From Escherichia coli DSM 30083 = JCM 1649 = ATCC 11775 (lineage in GTDB: Bacteria > Pseudomonadota > Gammaproteobacteria > Enterobacterales > Enterobacteriaceae): a stretch of 64,000 bases of DNA. Positions 27,111-38,156 of the stretch are shown here, piece after piece. Location: the NCBI RefSeq assembly GCF_003697165.2, contig NZ_CP033092.2, forward strand, positions 2,108,001 through 2,172,000, given 5' to 3'. The notes below the pieces were generated by a model. It was not told where the DNA came from. It made no database searches and worked only from the letters and a program-made list of their open reading frames with translations. Both the position numbers and the translations under genes were made by a program. Each line of letters starts with the position of its first letter. Position 1 is the stretch's first letter.

Positions 27111-28259
27111 GTGTCTGACGAGAGCGACGACAAAACAGAAGCCCCCACACCTCACCGACTAGAAAAAGCGCGGGAAGAGGGGCAAATCCCGCGTTCCCGT
27201 GAACTGACTTCACTGCTGATTTTGCTGGTGGGCGTTAGTGTTATCTGGTTTGGCGGTGTGTCGCTGGCCCGTCGATTGTCGGGCATGCTCTCCGCAGGGC
27301 TGCATTTTGATCACAGTATTATCAATGACCCGAATCTGATCCTCGGGCAGATTATTCTGCTGATCAGAGAAGCCATGCTGGCGCTGCTACCGCTGATTAG
27401 CGGCGTGGTGCTGGTGGCGATTATTTCTCCGGTTATGCTGGGGGGGCTGGTATTTAGCGGAAAATCCTTGCAGCCGAAGTTTTCCAAACTCAACCCGCTA
27501 CCGGGCATTAAACGGATGTTCTCGGCACAGACTGGCGCGGAGTTGCTTAAGGCAATTTTGAAAACCATCCTGGTTGGCAGCGTGACGGGGTTTTTTCTCT
27601 GGCATCACTGGCCGCAGATGATGCGCTTAATGGCCGAGTCTCCGATTACCGCCATGGGTAATGCGATGGATCTGGTAGGGCTATGCGCGCTGCTGGTGGT
27701 GCTTGGTGTCATTCCAATGGTGGGATTTGACGTCTTTTTCCAAATCTTCAGCCACCTGAAAAAGCTGCGAATGTCACGGCAGGATATTCGTGATGAGTTC
27801 AAACAAAGCGAAGGCGACCCCCATGTTAAAGGGCGGATCCGTCAGATGCAGCGAGCGGCCGCACGGCGTCGGATGATGGCCGATGTGCCGAAAGCGGATG
27901 TCATTGTCAATAACCCGACCCACTATTCGGTAGCGTTGCAGTATGACGAAAACAAAATGAGCGCACCGAAAGTGGTCGCTAAAGGTGCAGGGCTGGTCGC
28001 GCTGCGCATTCGTGAAATTGGCGCTGAAAATAACGTCCCGACGCTTGAAGCGCCGCCGCTGGCGCGTGCGCTGTATCGACATGCGGAGATCGGTCAACAA
28101 ATCCCGGGTCAACTGTACGCCGCGGTGGCGGAAGTGCTGGCCTGGGTCTGGCAACTGAAACGCTGGCGTCTGGCTGGTGGACAACGCCCTGTACAACCTA
28201 CACATCTTCCGGTGCCGGAAGCCCTGGATTTTATTAACGAGAAACCGACCCATGAGTAA
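27111..28259 (+). CDS. flhB: FlhB, flagellar export apparatus protein and substrate switch
   Basis: A 382-residue export-gate component. Four transmembrane helices (about 30-210) are followed by a cytoplasmic domain with the self-cleaving NPTH motif (N269-P270), which switches export from hook to filament substrates. GTG 27111 is the start (SDESDDKTEAPT), as in K-12. It overlaps flhA by eight bases. First gene of the FlhDC-dependent flhBAE operon. Confidence 0.98.
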   Translation: MSDESDDKTEAPTPHRLEKAREEGQIPRSRELTSLLILLVGVSVIWFGGVSLARRLSGMLSAGLHFDHSIINDPNLILGQIILLIREAMLALLPLISGVVLVAIISPVMLGGLVFSGKSLQPKFSKLNPLPGIKRMFSAQTGAELLKAILKTILVGSVTGFFLWHHWPQMMRLMAESPITAMGNAMDLVGLCALLVVLGVIPMVGFDVFFQIFSHLKKLRMSRQDIRDEFKQSEGDPHVKGRIRQMQRAAARRRMMADVPKADVIVNNPTHYSVALQYDENKMSAPKVVAKGAGLVALRIREIGAENNVPTLEAPPLARALYRHAEIGQQIPGQLYAAVAEVLAWVWQLKRWRLAGGQRPVQPTHLPVPEALDFINEKPTHE

Positions 28260-30330
28260 TCTGGCCGCGATGCTGCGCCTGCCTGCAAACCTGAAATCGA
28301 CACAATGGCAGATCCTTGCCGGACCGATTTTGATCCTGTTGATCTTGTCGATGATGGTACTGCCACTGCCCGCATTCATACTCGACCTGCTGTTTACCTT
28401 CAATATTGCCTTGTCGATCATGGTGTTGCTGGTGGCGATGTTTACCCAGCGCACGCTTGAGTTTGCTGCGTTTCCGACCATCCTGTTGTTTACCACGCTG
28501 TTGCGTCTGGCACTTAACGTGGCTTCAACCCGTATCATTTTGATGGAAGGGCATACCGGCGCGGCGGCGGCTGGAAAGGTGGTCGAAGCGTTCGGTCACT
28601 TCCTCGTTGGTGGCAATTTCGCTATCGGTATCGTGGTGTTCGTCATTCTCGTGATCATCAACTTTATGGTTATCACCAAAGGTGCCGGGCGTATTGCGGA
28701 AGTGGGCGCGCGCTTTGTTCTCGATGGTATGCCGGGTAAGCAGATGGCGATTGACGCCGACCTTAACGCTGGATTGATTGGTGAAGATGAAGCGAAAAAA
28801 CGCCGCTCCGAAGTGACTCAGGAAGCCGATTTTTACGGCTCGATGGACGGGGCAAGTAAGTTTGTTCGCGGCGATGCCATCGCCGGGATCCTCATCATGG
28901 TCATTAACGTTGTCGGCGGATTGCTGGTCGGTGTGCTGCAACATGGCATGAGCATGGGGCACGCGGCGGAAAGTTATACGCTATTGACCATTGGCGACGG
29001 TCTGGTGGCACAAATCCCGGCACTGGTGATTTCTACCGCCGCGGGCGTCATCGTTACACGTGTCAGCACCGATCAGGATGTTGGCGAGCAGATGGTGAAT
29101 CAGCTTTTCAGTAACCCAAGCGTTATGTTATTAAGCGCCGCCGTGCTCGGTTTACTCGGCCTGGTGCCTGGAATGCCGAACCTGGTATTTTTGCTGTTCA
29201 CTGCCGGATTGCTGGGACTGGCCTGGTGGATCCGCGGACGTGAACAAAAAGCGCCTGCCGAACCAAAACCGGTAAAAATGGCAGAGAATAATACCGTTGT
29301 CGAAGCGACGTGGAACGATGTACAACTGGAAGATTCTCTGGGAATGGAAGTGGGTTATCGACTGATCCCGATGGTCGATTTCCAGCAGGATGGTGAGTTG
29401 TTGGGCCGTATACGCAGTATCCGCAAGAAATTTGCCCAGGAGATGGGGTTTCTGCCGCCAGTGGTGCACATTCGCGACAATATGGATCTGCAACCTGCCC
29501 GCTATCGCATTTTGATGAAAGGCGTGGAGATAGGCAGTGGTGATGCTTATCCGGGGCGTTGGTTGGCGATTAACCCTGGAACCGCTGCCGGGACGTTACC
29601 TGGTGAGGCGACCGTCGATCCGGCATTTGGCCTGAATGCTATCTGGATTGAAAGTGCGCTTAAAGAACAGGCGCAGATTCAGGGGTACACCGTGGTTGAG
29701 GCCAGCACGGTGGTGGCAACGCATCTTAACCACCTCATTAGCCAGCATGCCGCAGAGCTGTTTGGTCGTCAGGAGGCGCAACAGCTGCTGGATCGCGTCG
29801 CCCAGGAGATGCCAAAGCTGACGGAAGATCTCGTTCCTGGCGTCGTCACGCTTACCACACTGCATAAAGTGCTGCAAAATCTGCTCGATGAAAAAGTGCC
29901 GATTCGCGATATGCGCACCATTCTCGAAACGCTGGCGGAACATGCGCCCATTCAGAGCGATCCACATGAATTAACCGCCGTCGTGCGCGTGGCGTTGGGA
30001 CGGGCGATTACCCAGCAGTGGTTTCCTGGCAAAGATGAAGTCCATGTTATTGGCCTCGATACACCGCTGGAACGTTTGTTGCTACAGGCATTGCAGGGCG
30101 GGGGGGGACTGGAGCCAGGGCTGGCGGATCGCTTGTTGGCGCAAACTCAGGAAGCGCTATCCCGTCAGGAGATGTTGGGTGCGCCGCCGGTATTGTTGGT
30201 GAACCACGCGCTGCGACCATTATTGTCTCGCTTCCTGCGCCGCAGCTTGCCGCAGTTAGTGGTGCTGTCGAATCTGGAACTATCAGATAACCGACATATC
30301 CGTATGACGGCGACGATTGGCGGCAAATAA
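28252..30330 (+). CDS. flhA: FlhA, flagellar export gate protein
   Basis: A 692-residue inner-membrane protein that forms the nonameric export gate. It has eight transmembrane helices in the first 330 residues, with the conserved FHIPEP-type loop containing GAGRIAEVGARFVLDGMPGKQMAID. The large cytoplasmic C-terminal domain docks chaperone-substrate complexes. The start ATG 28252 lies inside the flhB end; the 25-codon extension in that frame is the flhB overlap. flhE starts at the last base of its stop codon. Confidence 0.98.
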   Translation: MSNLAAMLRLPANLKSTQWQILAGPILILLILSMMVLPLPAFILDLLFTFNIALSIMVLLVAMFTQRTLEFAAFPTILLFTTLLRLALNVASTRIILMEGHTGAAAAGKVVEAFGHFLVGGNFAIGIVVFVILVIINFMVITKGAGRIAEVGARFVLDGMPGKQMAIDADLNAGLIGEDEAKKRRSEVTQEADFYGSMDGASKFVRGDAIAGILIMVINVVGGLLVGVLQHGMSMGHAAESYTLLTIGDGLVAQIPALVISTAAGVIVTRVSTDQDVGEQMVNQLFSNPSVMLLSAAVLGLLGLVPGMPNLVFLLFTAGLLGLAWWIRGREQKAPAEPKPVKMAENNTVVEATWNDVQLEDSLGMEVGYRLIPMVDFQQDGELLGRIRSIRKKFAQEMGFLPPVVHIRDNMDLQPARYRILMKGVEIGSGDAYPGRWLAINPGTAAGTLPGEATVDPAFGLNAIWIESALKEQAQIQGYTVVEASTVVATHLNHLISQHAAELFGRQEAQQLLDRVAQEMPKLTEDLVPGVVTLTTLHKVLQNLLDEKVPIRDMRTILETLAEHAPIQSDPHELTAVVRVALGRAITQQWFPGKDEVHVIGLDTPLERLLLQALQGGGGLEPGLADRLLAQTQEALSRQEMLGAPPVLLVNHALRPLLSRFLRRSLPQLVVLSNLELSDNRHIRMTATIGGK

Positions 30331-30722
30331 TGAGAGCCTTATTAGCAATATTATTGTTTCCGCTGCTGGTGCAAGCCGCCGGGGAGGGGATGTGGCAGGC
30401 GAGTAGCGTGGGCGTTACGCTAAATCATCGCGGTGAATCGATGTCGTCAGCGCCTCTTTCTACGCGACAACCTGCTTCAGGATTGATGACGCTGGTGGCG
30501 TGGCGTTATCAGCTTATCGGTCCGACACCTGCAGGACTGCGGGTTCGCTTGTGTTCACAATCTCGTTGTGTCGAATTAGAGGGGCAGAGTGGAACCACCA
30601 TGGCCTTTTCCGGTATACCGGCGGCAGAACCGTTGCGCTTTATCTGGGAAGTGCCTGGCGGTGGGCGGTTAATTCCGCCGCTAAAGATTCAACGGAATGA
30701 AGTGATTGTAAATTATCGTTAA
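30330..30722 (+). CDS. flhE: FlhE, periplasmic flagellar protein
   Basis: A 130-residue protein with a Sec signal peptide (MRALLAILLFPLLVQAAG, cleavage about residue 16). The mature beta-rich domain has one cysteine pair (CSQSRC). Studies in Salmonella and E. coli implicate FlhE in preventing proton leak through the export apparatus. Last gene of flhBAE; convergent with argS. Confidence 0.96.
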   Translation: MRALLAILLFPLLVQAAGEGMWQASSVGVTLNHRGESMSSAPLSTRQPASGLMTLVAWRYQLIGPTPAGLRVRLCSQSRCVELEGQSGTTMAFSGIPAAEPLRFIWEVPGGGRLIPPLKIQRNEVIVNYR

Positions 30723-30731
30723 TGATAAAAA

Positions 30732-30757
30732 AGCCGATGTCTGCAATGACATCGGCT
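30732..30757. terminator. Bidirectional terminator between flhE and argS
   Basis: A perfect ten-base stem (AGCCGATGTC against GACATCGGCT) with a six-base loop. An A-run lies on the left, which becomes a T-run for argS, and TGTTG on the right. It fills the 52-base convergent gap. Confidence 0.85.
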
Positions 30758-30774
30758 GTTGCCGTATAACGCGA

Positions 30775-32508
30775 TTACATACGCTCTACTGTCTCAATAC
30801 CCAGCGTATCCAGACCCAGCTTCAGCGTCTTCGCCGTCAGTTGTGCCAGTTTCAGACGGCTGTTACGCACTTCTTCGTTTTCTGCGCTGAGGATCGGGCA
30901 GTGCTCGTAGAAGCCAGAGAACAGACCGGCCAGATCGTACAGGTAAGCACACATCACATGCGGCGTGCCTTCACGGGCAACCACAGTGAGGGTTTCTTCA
31001 AACTGCAGCAGGCGAGCTGCCAGTTGCGCTTCACGATCTTCACGGATGATTACCGGAGCTGCAGCCAGTTGCTCTTCGTCAATTTCTGCTTTACGGAACA
31101 CGGATAATACACGCGTGTAAGCATACTGCATGTATGGCGCGGTATTACCCTCAAACGCCAGCATGTTGTCCCAGTCGAAGATGTAGTCCGTGGTGCGGTT
31201 TTTGGAGAGATCCGCATATTTCACCGCACCAATACCAACCGCGTTAGCCAGTTTTTCCAGCTCGTCGGCTGGCATATCCGGGTTCTTTTCTGCCACCAGA
31301 CGGCGTGCACGCTCCAGGGCTTCATCCAGCAGATCGGCCAGTTTCACTGTACCACCCGCGCGGGTTTTGAACGGTTTGCCGTCTTTACCCAGCATCATGC
31401 CGAACATGTGGTGTTCCAGCGGTACGGATTCCGGTACATAGCCTGCTTTGCGGACGATAGCCCACGCCTGCATCAGGTGTTGATGCTGACGGGAGTCGAT
31501 GTAATACAGCACGCGATCGGCATGCAGTGTTTCATAACGATATTTCGCACAGGCGATATCAGTGGTGGTGTAGAGATAGCCGCCATCTTTCTTCTGAATG
31601 ATAACGCCCATCGGTTCGCCTTCCTTGTTTTTGAACTCATCAAGGAATACAACGGTCGCGCCTTCACTTTCTACTGCCAGACCTTTGGCTTTCAGGTCCG
31701 CCACGATACCCGGCAGCATTGGGTTGTAGAGACTTTCACCCATGACGTCATCGCGGGTCAACGTCACGTTCAGACGATCGTAGGTGATCTGGTTCTGCGT
31801 CATGGTGATGTCGACCAGTTTGCGCCACATCTCGCGGAAATATTCGTCACCGCTTTGCAGTTTTACCACGTAGTTACGTGCACGCTCGGCAAACTCTTCA
31901 TCCTCGTCGTAATGCTTTTTCGCATCGCGGTAGAAACCTTCAAGGTCAGCCAGCTCCATTTCACCGGCGTTTTCTTGCTGCTGCTTTTCCAGCCATGCAA
32001 TCAGCATACCGAACTGAGTGCCCCAGTCGCCGACGTGGTTTGCGCGAATCACTTTGTGACCGAGGAACTCCAGAGTACGCACTGCTGCGTCACCAATAAT
32101 GGTAGAGCGCAGGTGACCGACATGCATCTCTTTCGCCACGTTTGGCGCAGAGTAGTCAACCACAATGGTTTGTTTTTCTGGCATAGCAACACCGAGACGA
32201 TCGGACGCCAGCGCCTGCTGAACATGTTCAGCCAGGAATGCCGGATCAAGGAAAATGTTGATAAAGCCTGGACCGGCGATCTCAACTTTGCTGGCGATAC
32301 CGTTAAGATCCAGATGAGTCAGCACCTGCTCTGCTAATTGTCGCGGTGCCATACCCAGTTTTTTAGCAACTGCCATCATGCCGTTAGCCTGATAGTTGCC
32401 GAACTGAACTTTTGCTGACTGACGAACCTGCGGTTCGCAATCCGCAGGCGCGCCTGCCGCAATCATGGCCTGACGGACTTTTTCTGAGAGAAGAGCCTGA
32501 ATATTCAC
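30775..32508 (-). CDS. argS: Arginyl-tRNA synthetase
   Basis: A 577-residue class I synthetase. The HIGH-type motif is HVGH in the segment VAKEMHVGHLRSTIIGD. No canonical KMSKS is seen, which is normal for bacterial ArgRS of this type. An N-terminal Add-1 domain for tRNA D-loop recognition and a C-terminal anticodon-binding DALR domain ending GIETVERM are present. Minus strand, monocistronic. Confidence 0.98.
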   Translation of the reverse strand: MNIQALLSEKVRQAMIAAGAPADCEPQVRQSAKVQFGNYQANGMMAVAKKLGMAPRQLAEQVLTHLDLNGIASKVEIAGPGFINIFLDPAFLAEHVQQALASDRLGVAMPEKQTIVVDYSAPNVAKEMHVGHLRSTIIGDAAVRTLEFLGHKVIRANHVGDWGTQFGMLIAWLEKQQQENAGEMELADLEGFYRDAKKHYDEDEEFAERARNYVVKLQSGDEYFREMWRKLVDITMTQNQITYDRLNVTLTRDDVMGESLYNPMLPGIVADLKAKGLAVESEGATVVFLDEFKNKEGEPMGVIIQKKDGGYLYTTTDIACAKYRYETLHADRVLYYIDSRQHQHLMQAWAIVRKAGYVPESVPLEHHMFGMMLGKDGKPFKTRAGGTVKLADLLDEALERARRLVAEKNPDMPADELEKLANAVGIGAVKYADLSKNRTTDYIFDWDNMLAFEGNTAPYMQYAYTRVLSVFRKAEIDEEQLAAAPVIIREDREAQLAARLLQFEETLTVVAREGTPHVMCAYLYDLAGLFSGFYEHCPILSAENEEVRNSRLKLAQLTAKTLKLGLDTLGIETVERM

Positions 32509-32723
32509 CGGAATACCTTACATTGATGAAGCGAGCAAAAATTGCCCGCACCAGTTAAAGAAATTAGGGCGGGAGTATACTGCAAATGGCTGTTTTCGTC
32601 AGCAACGTGCGCGGGGCGTATTGCCGTTTTCACTATTGCATCAGGAGCGGCGCGAAATCAGCGGTTGGTTGGCGCAGGGCAACAGGGTAAATTAACGCTT
32701 TTAATGAAAGACGAAGAGTGATT

Positions 32724-33290
32724 ATGGCGAACTGGCAATCTATCGACGAGCTGCAGGATATTGCATCGGATTTACCGCGATTTACCCACGCATTAGATGA
32801 ACTTTCCCGCCGTCTGGGGTTGGATATCACTCCGCTGACTGCCGATCACATTTCCTTGCGTTGCCATCAAAACGTCACCGCTGAACGCTGGCGTCGCGGG
32901 TTTGAACAGTGCGGCGAGCTTTTGTCAGAAAATATGATCAATGGCAGACCGATTTGTCTGTTTAAATTGCATGAACCGGTACAGGTTGCGCACTGGCAGT
33001 TTTCCATTGTGGAGCTACCGTGGCCCGGGGAAAAACGTTACCCGCACGAAGGTTGGGAACATATTGAAATCGTTCTGCCGGGTGATCCAGAAACGCTGAA
33101 TGCCCGTGCGCTGGCATTGCTTTCTGATGAAGGACTCAGCCTGCCGGGGATCTCAGTTAAAACCAGTTCGCCAAAAGGTGAGCATGAACGATTACCGAAT
33201 CCGACGCTGGCGGTCACCGATGGTAAAACAACCATTAAGTTTCATCCGTGGTCCATTGAAGAGATCGTTGCCAGCGAGCAGTCGGCGTAA
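32724..33290 (+). CDS. yecM: YecM, VOC-superfamily-like protein
   Basis: A 188-residue cytoplasmic protein, structurally known in E. coli to resemble the glyoxalase/extradiol dioxygenase (VOC) fold, with putative metal ligands (HISLRCH near 53, HWQFSIVELP, HIEIVLPG). Substrate unknown. ATG 32724 is preferred over GTG 32718, which gives two extra residues only. Followed 13 bases later by cutC, so probably co-transcribed. Confidence 0.93.
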   Translation: MANWQSIDELQDIASDLPRFTHALDELSRRLGLDITPLTADHISLRCHQNVTAERWRRGFEQCGELLSENMINGRPICLFKLHEPVQVAHWQFSIVELPWPGEKRYPHEGWEHIEIVLPGDPETLNARALALLSDEGLSLPGISVKTSSPKGEHERLPNPTLAVTDGKTTIKFHPWSIEEIVASEQSA

Positions 33291-33294
33291 CTAA

Positions 33295-34129
<835 letters not shown>

Positions 34130-34130
34130 A

Positions 34131-34437
34131 TCCCTGAGCAGTATAAAAAACGAACGATTGCCGTGATCTGTTGAGCGGGTGACAGTGCGCATAGCGTTGT
34201 GCTAAAAATATTTTATATATTCACATTCATTATGTGATTTAAATTGCCAAAACTGACAAATATATATTCTAAATAACAACTGGGTTATTTCTTAGCAATT
34301 AATGATTACATTGTAATAAATCATATTCTTTATCGATTATTTCAGGCAGTGTTGTGCCGAATTAAGCAAGTAGTCAATTCGTTGTGTATTTATTTATACA
34401 ATGGTATCGGTGTCCTGGAATTTAATTAGAGGAATCT
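34131..34437 (+). other. AT-rich torYZ upstream region
   Basis: A 307-base gap with no open frame of interest. It is strongly AT-rich and probably holds the torYZ promoter; GAGGAATCT just before 34438 is the torY ribosome site. I could not assign FNR, NarL or TorR sites with confidence. Confidence 0.6.
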
Positions 34438-35538
34438 ATGCGAGGGAAAAAACGCATTGGGTTATTGTTTTTGCTGATAGCGGTTGTGGTTGGTGGCGGC
34501 GGGTTATTGCTGGCGCAAAAAGCCTTACATAAAACGTCGGATACCGCATTTTGCCTTTCCTGCCACTCGATGAGTAAACCTTTTGAGGAATATCAGGGAA
34601 CTGTCCACTTTTCAAACCAGAAAGGGATACGTGCGGAATGTGCTGATTGCCATATTCCAAAGTCAGGGATGGATTATTTATTTGCTAAATTAAAAGCATC
34701 TAAAGATATTTATCATGAATTTGTTAGCGGCAAAATAGACAGTGACGATAAGTTCGAAGCTCATCGCCAGGAAATGGCCGAAACAGTATGGAAAGAATTA
34801 AAAGCAACTGACTCTGCAACCTGCCGTAGTTGCCATTCTTTTGATGCCATGGATATTGCCTCGCAAAGTGAATCTGCGCAAAAAATGCATAATAAAGCGC
34901 AAAAGGACGGCGAAACCTGTATCGATTGCCATAAAGGCATTGCCCATTTTCCGCCAGAAATAAAAATGGATGACAACGCGGCGCATGAGCTGGAAAGTCA
35001 GGCCGCTACTTCAGTTACTAATGGCGCACATATTTATCCTTTCAAAACTTCTCGCATAGGCGACCTGGCTACCGTGACTCCTGGTACCGATCTTACCGTC
35101 GTTGATGTCAGTGGTAAACAGCCAATTGTTCGGTTGCAGGGTTATCAAATGCAGGGCAGTGAAAACACGCTCTACCTGGCGGCAGGTCAACGGCTGGCGC
35201 TCGCCACATTAAGTGAAGAAGGTATCAAGGCGCTAACGGTAAACGGGGAATGGCAGGCTGACGAATACGGCAATCAATGGCGTCAGGCGTCTTTGCAGGG
35301 GTCGCTTATCGATCCCGCATTAGCGGACCGTAAACCGCTATGGCAATACGCTGAAAAACTTGACGATACCTATTGCGCTGGCTGCCATGCCCCTATTGCC
35401 GCCGACCATTACACCGTCAATGCATGGCCGTCCATTGCCAAAGGAATGGGGGCGCGAACCAGCATGAGCGAAAACGAACTGGACATTTTGACGCGGTACT
35501 TCCAGTACAACGCCAAAGATATTACCGAGAAACAGTGA
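34438..35538 (+). CDS. torY: TorY, pentaheme c-type cytochrome
   Basis: A 366-residue NapC/NirT-TorC family cytochrome that passes electrons from menaquinol to TorZ in the periplasm. One N-terminal membrane anchor (about 6-26) is followed by five CxxCH heme motifs: CLSCH, CADCH, CRSCH, CIDCH and, in the C-terminal extension typical of TorC/TorY, CAGCH. torZ follows 24 bases after its stop. Confidence 0.97.
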   Translation: MRGKKRIGLLFLLIAVVVGGGGLLLAQKALHKTSDTAFCLSCHSMSKPFEEYQGTVHFSNQKGIRAECADCHIPKSGMDYLFAKLKASKDIYHEFVSGKIDSDDKFEAHRQEMAETVWKELKATDSATCRSCHSFDAMDIASQSESAQKMHNKAQKDGETCIDCHKGIAHFPPEIKMDDNAAHELESQAATSVTNGAHIYPFKTSRIGDLATVTPGTDLTVVDVSGKQPIVRLQGYQMQGSENTLYLAAGQRLALATLSEEGIKALTVNGEWQADEYGNQWRQASLQGSLIDPALADRKPLWQYAEKLDDTYCAGCHAPIAADHYTVNAWPSIAKGMGARTSMSENELDILTRYFQYNAKDITEKQ

Positions 35539-35562
35539 TCCTCGTTGATCAGGGAGGAAGTT

Positions 35563-37992
35563 ATGACATTAACAAGACGTGAATTTATTAAACATAGCGG
35601 TATTGCGGCAGGGACGCTGGTGGTGACATCGGCTGCACCGCTACCCGCATGGGCAGAAGAGAAGGGCGGCAAAATTCTCACTGCGGGCCGTTGGGGAGCG
35701 ATGAACGTAGAAGTGAAGGACGGCAAGATTGTTTCTTCGACAGGCGCGCTGGCGAAAACCATACCGAACTCCTTACAGTCTACGGCGGCGGATCAGGTAC
35801 ACACCACGGCGCGTATTCAGCATCCGATGGTGAGAAAAAGCTATCTCGATAATCCACTGCAACCGGCGAAAGGTCGTGGCGAAGATACCTATGTACAGGT
35901 GAGCTGGGAACAAGCATTAAAACTGATTCATGAACAACACGATCGTATTCGTAAAGCTAACGGACCATCGGCCATTTTTGCCGGATCTTACGGCTGGCGT
36001 TCTTCTGGCGTGTTGCATAAAGCGCAAACCTTACTGCAACGTTATATGAACCTGGCGGGCGGTTATTCCGGGCATAGCGGCGATTATTCAACCGGAGCGG
36101 CACAGGTGATCATGCCGCATGTGGTCGGTTCTGTAGAGGTGTATGAACAGCAGACCTCCTGGCCGCTTATTCTGGAAAACAGCCAGGTGGTGGTGCTGTG
36201 GGGGATGAACCCGCTGAACACGCTCAAAATTGCCTGGAGCAGTACCGATGAGCAAGGGCTGGAATACTTCCATCAGCTGAAAAAATCTGGCAAACCAGTG
36301 ATTGCCATTGATCCTATCTGCTCCGAAACCATCGAATTCTTTGGCGATAATGCCACCTGGATCGCACCGAATATGGGCACCGATGTGGCACTGATGTTAG
36401 GGATTGCGCATACCCTGATGACACAAGGCAAACACGATAAAGTGTTCCTTGAAAAATACACTACCGGGTATCCGCAGTTTGAAGAGTATCTGACAGGTAA
36501 GAGCGATAATACGCCGAAGAGCGCGGCCTGGGCGGCGGAAATTACTGGCGTACCGGAAGCGCAGATAGTCAAACTCGCTGAACTGATGGCGGCAAATCGC
36601 ACAATGCTGATGGCAGGCTGGGGAATTCAGCGCCAGCAATATGGTGAACAGAAACACTGGATGCTGGTGACGCTGGCGGCGATGTTAGGGCAGATTGGTA
36701 CACCGGGCGGCGGGTTTGGTTTCTCTTATCATTACTCCAACGGTGGCAACCCGACGCGTGTTGGCGGAGTGCTACCAGAAATGTCTGCGGCGATTGCCGG
36801 ACAGGCCAGCGAGGCCGCTGATGATGGCGGAATTACGGCGATTCCTGTTGCCCGTATCGTCGATGCGCTGGAAAATCCTGGCGGCAAATATCAGCATAAC
36901 GGTAAAGAACAAACGTATCCGAATATCAAAATGATCTGGTGGGCGGGTGGCGGTAACTTTACCCATCACCAGGATACTAATCGTCTGATTAAAGCATGGC
37001 AGAAACCGGAGATGATCGTCGTTTCTGAATGCTACTGGACCGCAGCTGCTAAACATGCAGATATCGTATTACCGATCACCACATCGTTTGAGCGCAATGA
37101 CCTGACGATGACCGGTGATTACAGCAACCAGCATATTGTGCCGATGAAGCAGGCTGTCGCTCCGCAATTTGAAGCGCGCAACGATTTTGACGTGTTTGCC
37201 GATCTTGCTGAATTACTCAAACCTGGCGGAAAAGAGATCTATACCGAAGGTAAAGATGAAATGGCGTGGCTGAAATTTTTCTATGATGCCGCTCAGAAAG
37301 GTGCGCGTGCGCAACGCGTGACGATGCCAATGTTTAATGCCTTCTGGCAGCAAAATAAACTGATCGAAATGCGCCGCAGCGAGAAGAACGAACAGTACAT
37401 TCGTTATGGTGATTTCCGCGCCGATCCGGTGAAAAATGCGCTGGGTACACCAAGCGGCAAAATTGAGATTTACTCCAGAACGCTGGAAAAATTTGGCTAT
37501 AAGGATTGCCCGGCACACCCAACCTGGCTTGCGCCTGATGAGTGGAAGGGTACCGCCGACGAGAAGCAGTTGCAGCTTCTGACCGCACATCCGGCACACC
37601 GTTTACACAGTCAGCTTAACTATGCGGAACTGCGTAAAAAATATGCGGTTGCCGATCGTGAACCAATCACTATTCACACCGAAGATGCTGCTCGCTTTGG
37701 TATTGCGAATGGCGATCTGGTGCGTGTCTGGAACAAGCGCGGTCAGATTCTGACAGGCGCGGTGGTGACTGACGGGATCAAAAAAGGCGTGGTATGCGTG
37801 CATGAAGGTGCATGGCTAGATCTGGAAAATGGCTTGTGTAAAAACGGTAGTGCGAACGTGTTAACGGCGGATATCCCCAGCTCGCAGCTGGCGAATGCCT
37901 GTGCCGGTAACACTGCGCTGGTGTATATCGAAAAATATACGGGCAATGCGCCGAAGTTAACGGCGTTTGATCAGCCAGCTGTTCAGGCATAA
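35563..37992 (+). CDS. torZ: TorZ, trimethylamine-N-oxide / biotin sulfoxide reductase
   Basis: An 809-residue periplasmic molybdopterin oxidoreductase of the DMSO reductase family, able to reduce N- and S-oxides. The Tat signal TRREFIKHSG, with cleavage after AWA, is followed by a mature enzyme with no N-terminal Fe-S motif. It has the bis-MGD fold with the active-site serine region (SYGWRSSG) and a C-terminal molydopterin dinucleotide-binding domain. ATG 35563 follows GGGAGGAAG; an in-frame upstream start at 35545 is ignored. Confidence 0.96.
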   Translation: MTLTRREFIKHSGIAAGTLVVTSAAPLPAWAEEKGGKILTAGRWGAMNVEVKDGKIVSSTGALAKTIPNSLQSTAADQVHTTARIQHPMVRKSYLDNPLQPAKGRGEDTYVQVSWEQALKLIHEQHDRIRKANGPSAIFAGSYGWRSSGVLHKAQTLLQRYMNLAGGYSGHSGDYSTGAAQVIMPHVVGSVEVYEQQTSWPLILENSQVVVLWGMNPLNTLKIAWSSTDEQGLEYFHQLKKSGKPVIAIDPICSETIEFFGDNATWIAPNMGTDVALMLGIAHTLMTQGKHDKVFLEKYTTGYPQFEEYLTGKSDNTPKSAAWAAEITGVPEAQIVKLAELMAANRTMLMAGWGIQRQQYGEQKHWMLVTLAAMLGQIGTPGGGFGFSYHYSNGGNPTRVGGVLPEMSAAIAGQASEAADDGGITAIPVARIVDALENPGGKYQHNGKEQTYPNIKMIWWAGGGNFTHHQDTNRLIKAWQKPEMIVVSECYWTAAAKHADIVLPITTSFERNDLTMTGDYSNQHIVPMKQAVAPQFEARNDFDVFADLAELLKPGGKEIYTEGKDEMAWLKFFYDAAQKGARAQRVTMPMFNAFWQQNKLIEMRRSEKNEQYIRYGDFRADPVKNALGTPSGKIEIYSRTLEKFGYKDCPAHPTWLAPDEWKGTADEKQLQLLTAHPAHRLHSQLNYAELRKKYAVADREPITIHTEDAARFGIANGDLVRVWNKRGQILTGAVVTDGIKKGVVCVHEGAWLDLENGLCKNGSANVLTADIPSSQLANACAGNTALVYIEKYTGNAPKLTAFDQPAVQA

Positions 37993-38001
37993 GACGTGAA
38001 A

Positions 38002-38148
38002 AGCGCCCGGAAACGGGCGCTGAGGTTATGCAAACGCAAAACTGCCTGATGCGCTATGCTTATCAGGCCTACATAGCCCCTGCAATATATTGAATTAGCA
38101 AGACTTTGTAGGCCGGATAAGGCGTTCACGCCGCATCCGGCAGTATTA
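38002..38148. repeat. Hairpin plus REP/BIME cluster between torZ and cmoB
   Basis: An eight-base GC-rich stem (AGCGCCCG/CGGGCGCT, 38002-38021) ends torZ. It is followed by a REP half (GCCTGATGCGCTATGCTTATCAGGC, about 38044-38068) and a full Y-type REP (about 38108-38146, GGCCGGATAAGGCGTTCACGCC core). This is an ordinary E. coli BIME at a convergent gene end. Confidence 0.8.
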
Positions 38149-38156
38149 CCAGACCT

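Noticed and set aside
27774..28538. 254-codon frame antisense to the flhB-flhA junction
   Set aside because: Composition is that of a reverse-strand shadow (Arg/His/Ile rich) and it crosses two real genes.
31408..32337. 309-codon open frame antisense to argS
   Set aside because: Fully contained in the opposite strand of argS, with codon bias mirroring it. A shadow frame.
38002..38148. Palindromes suggesting a CRISPR-like or attachment site
   Set aside because: Sequence matches ordinary REP units; there are no regular spacers, no integrase and no duplicated tRNA end.
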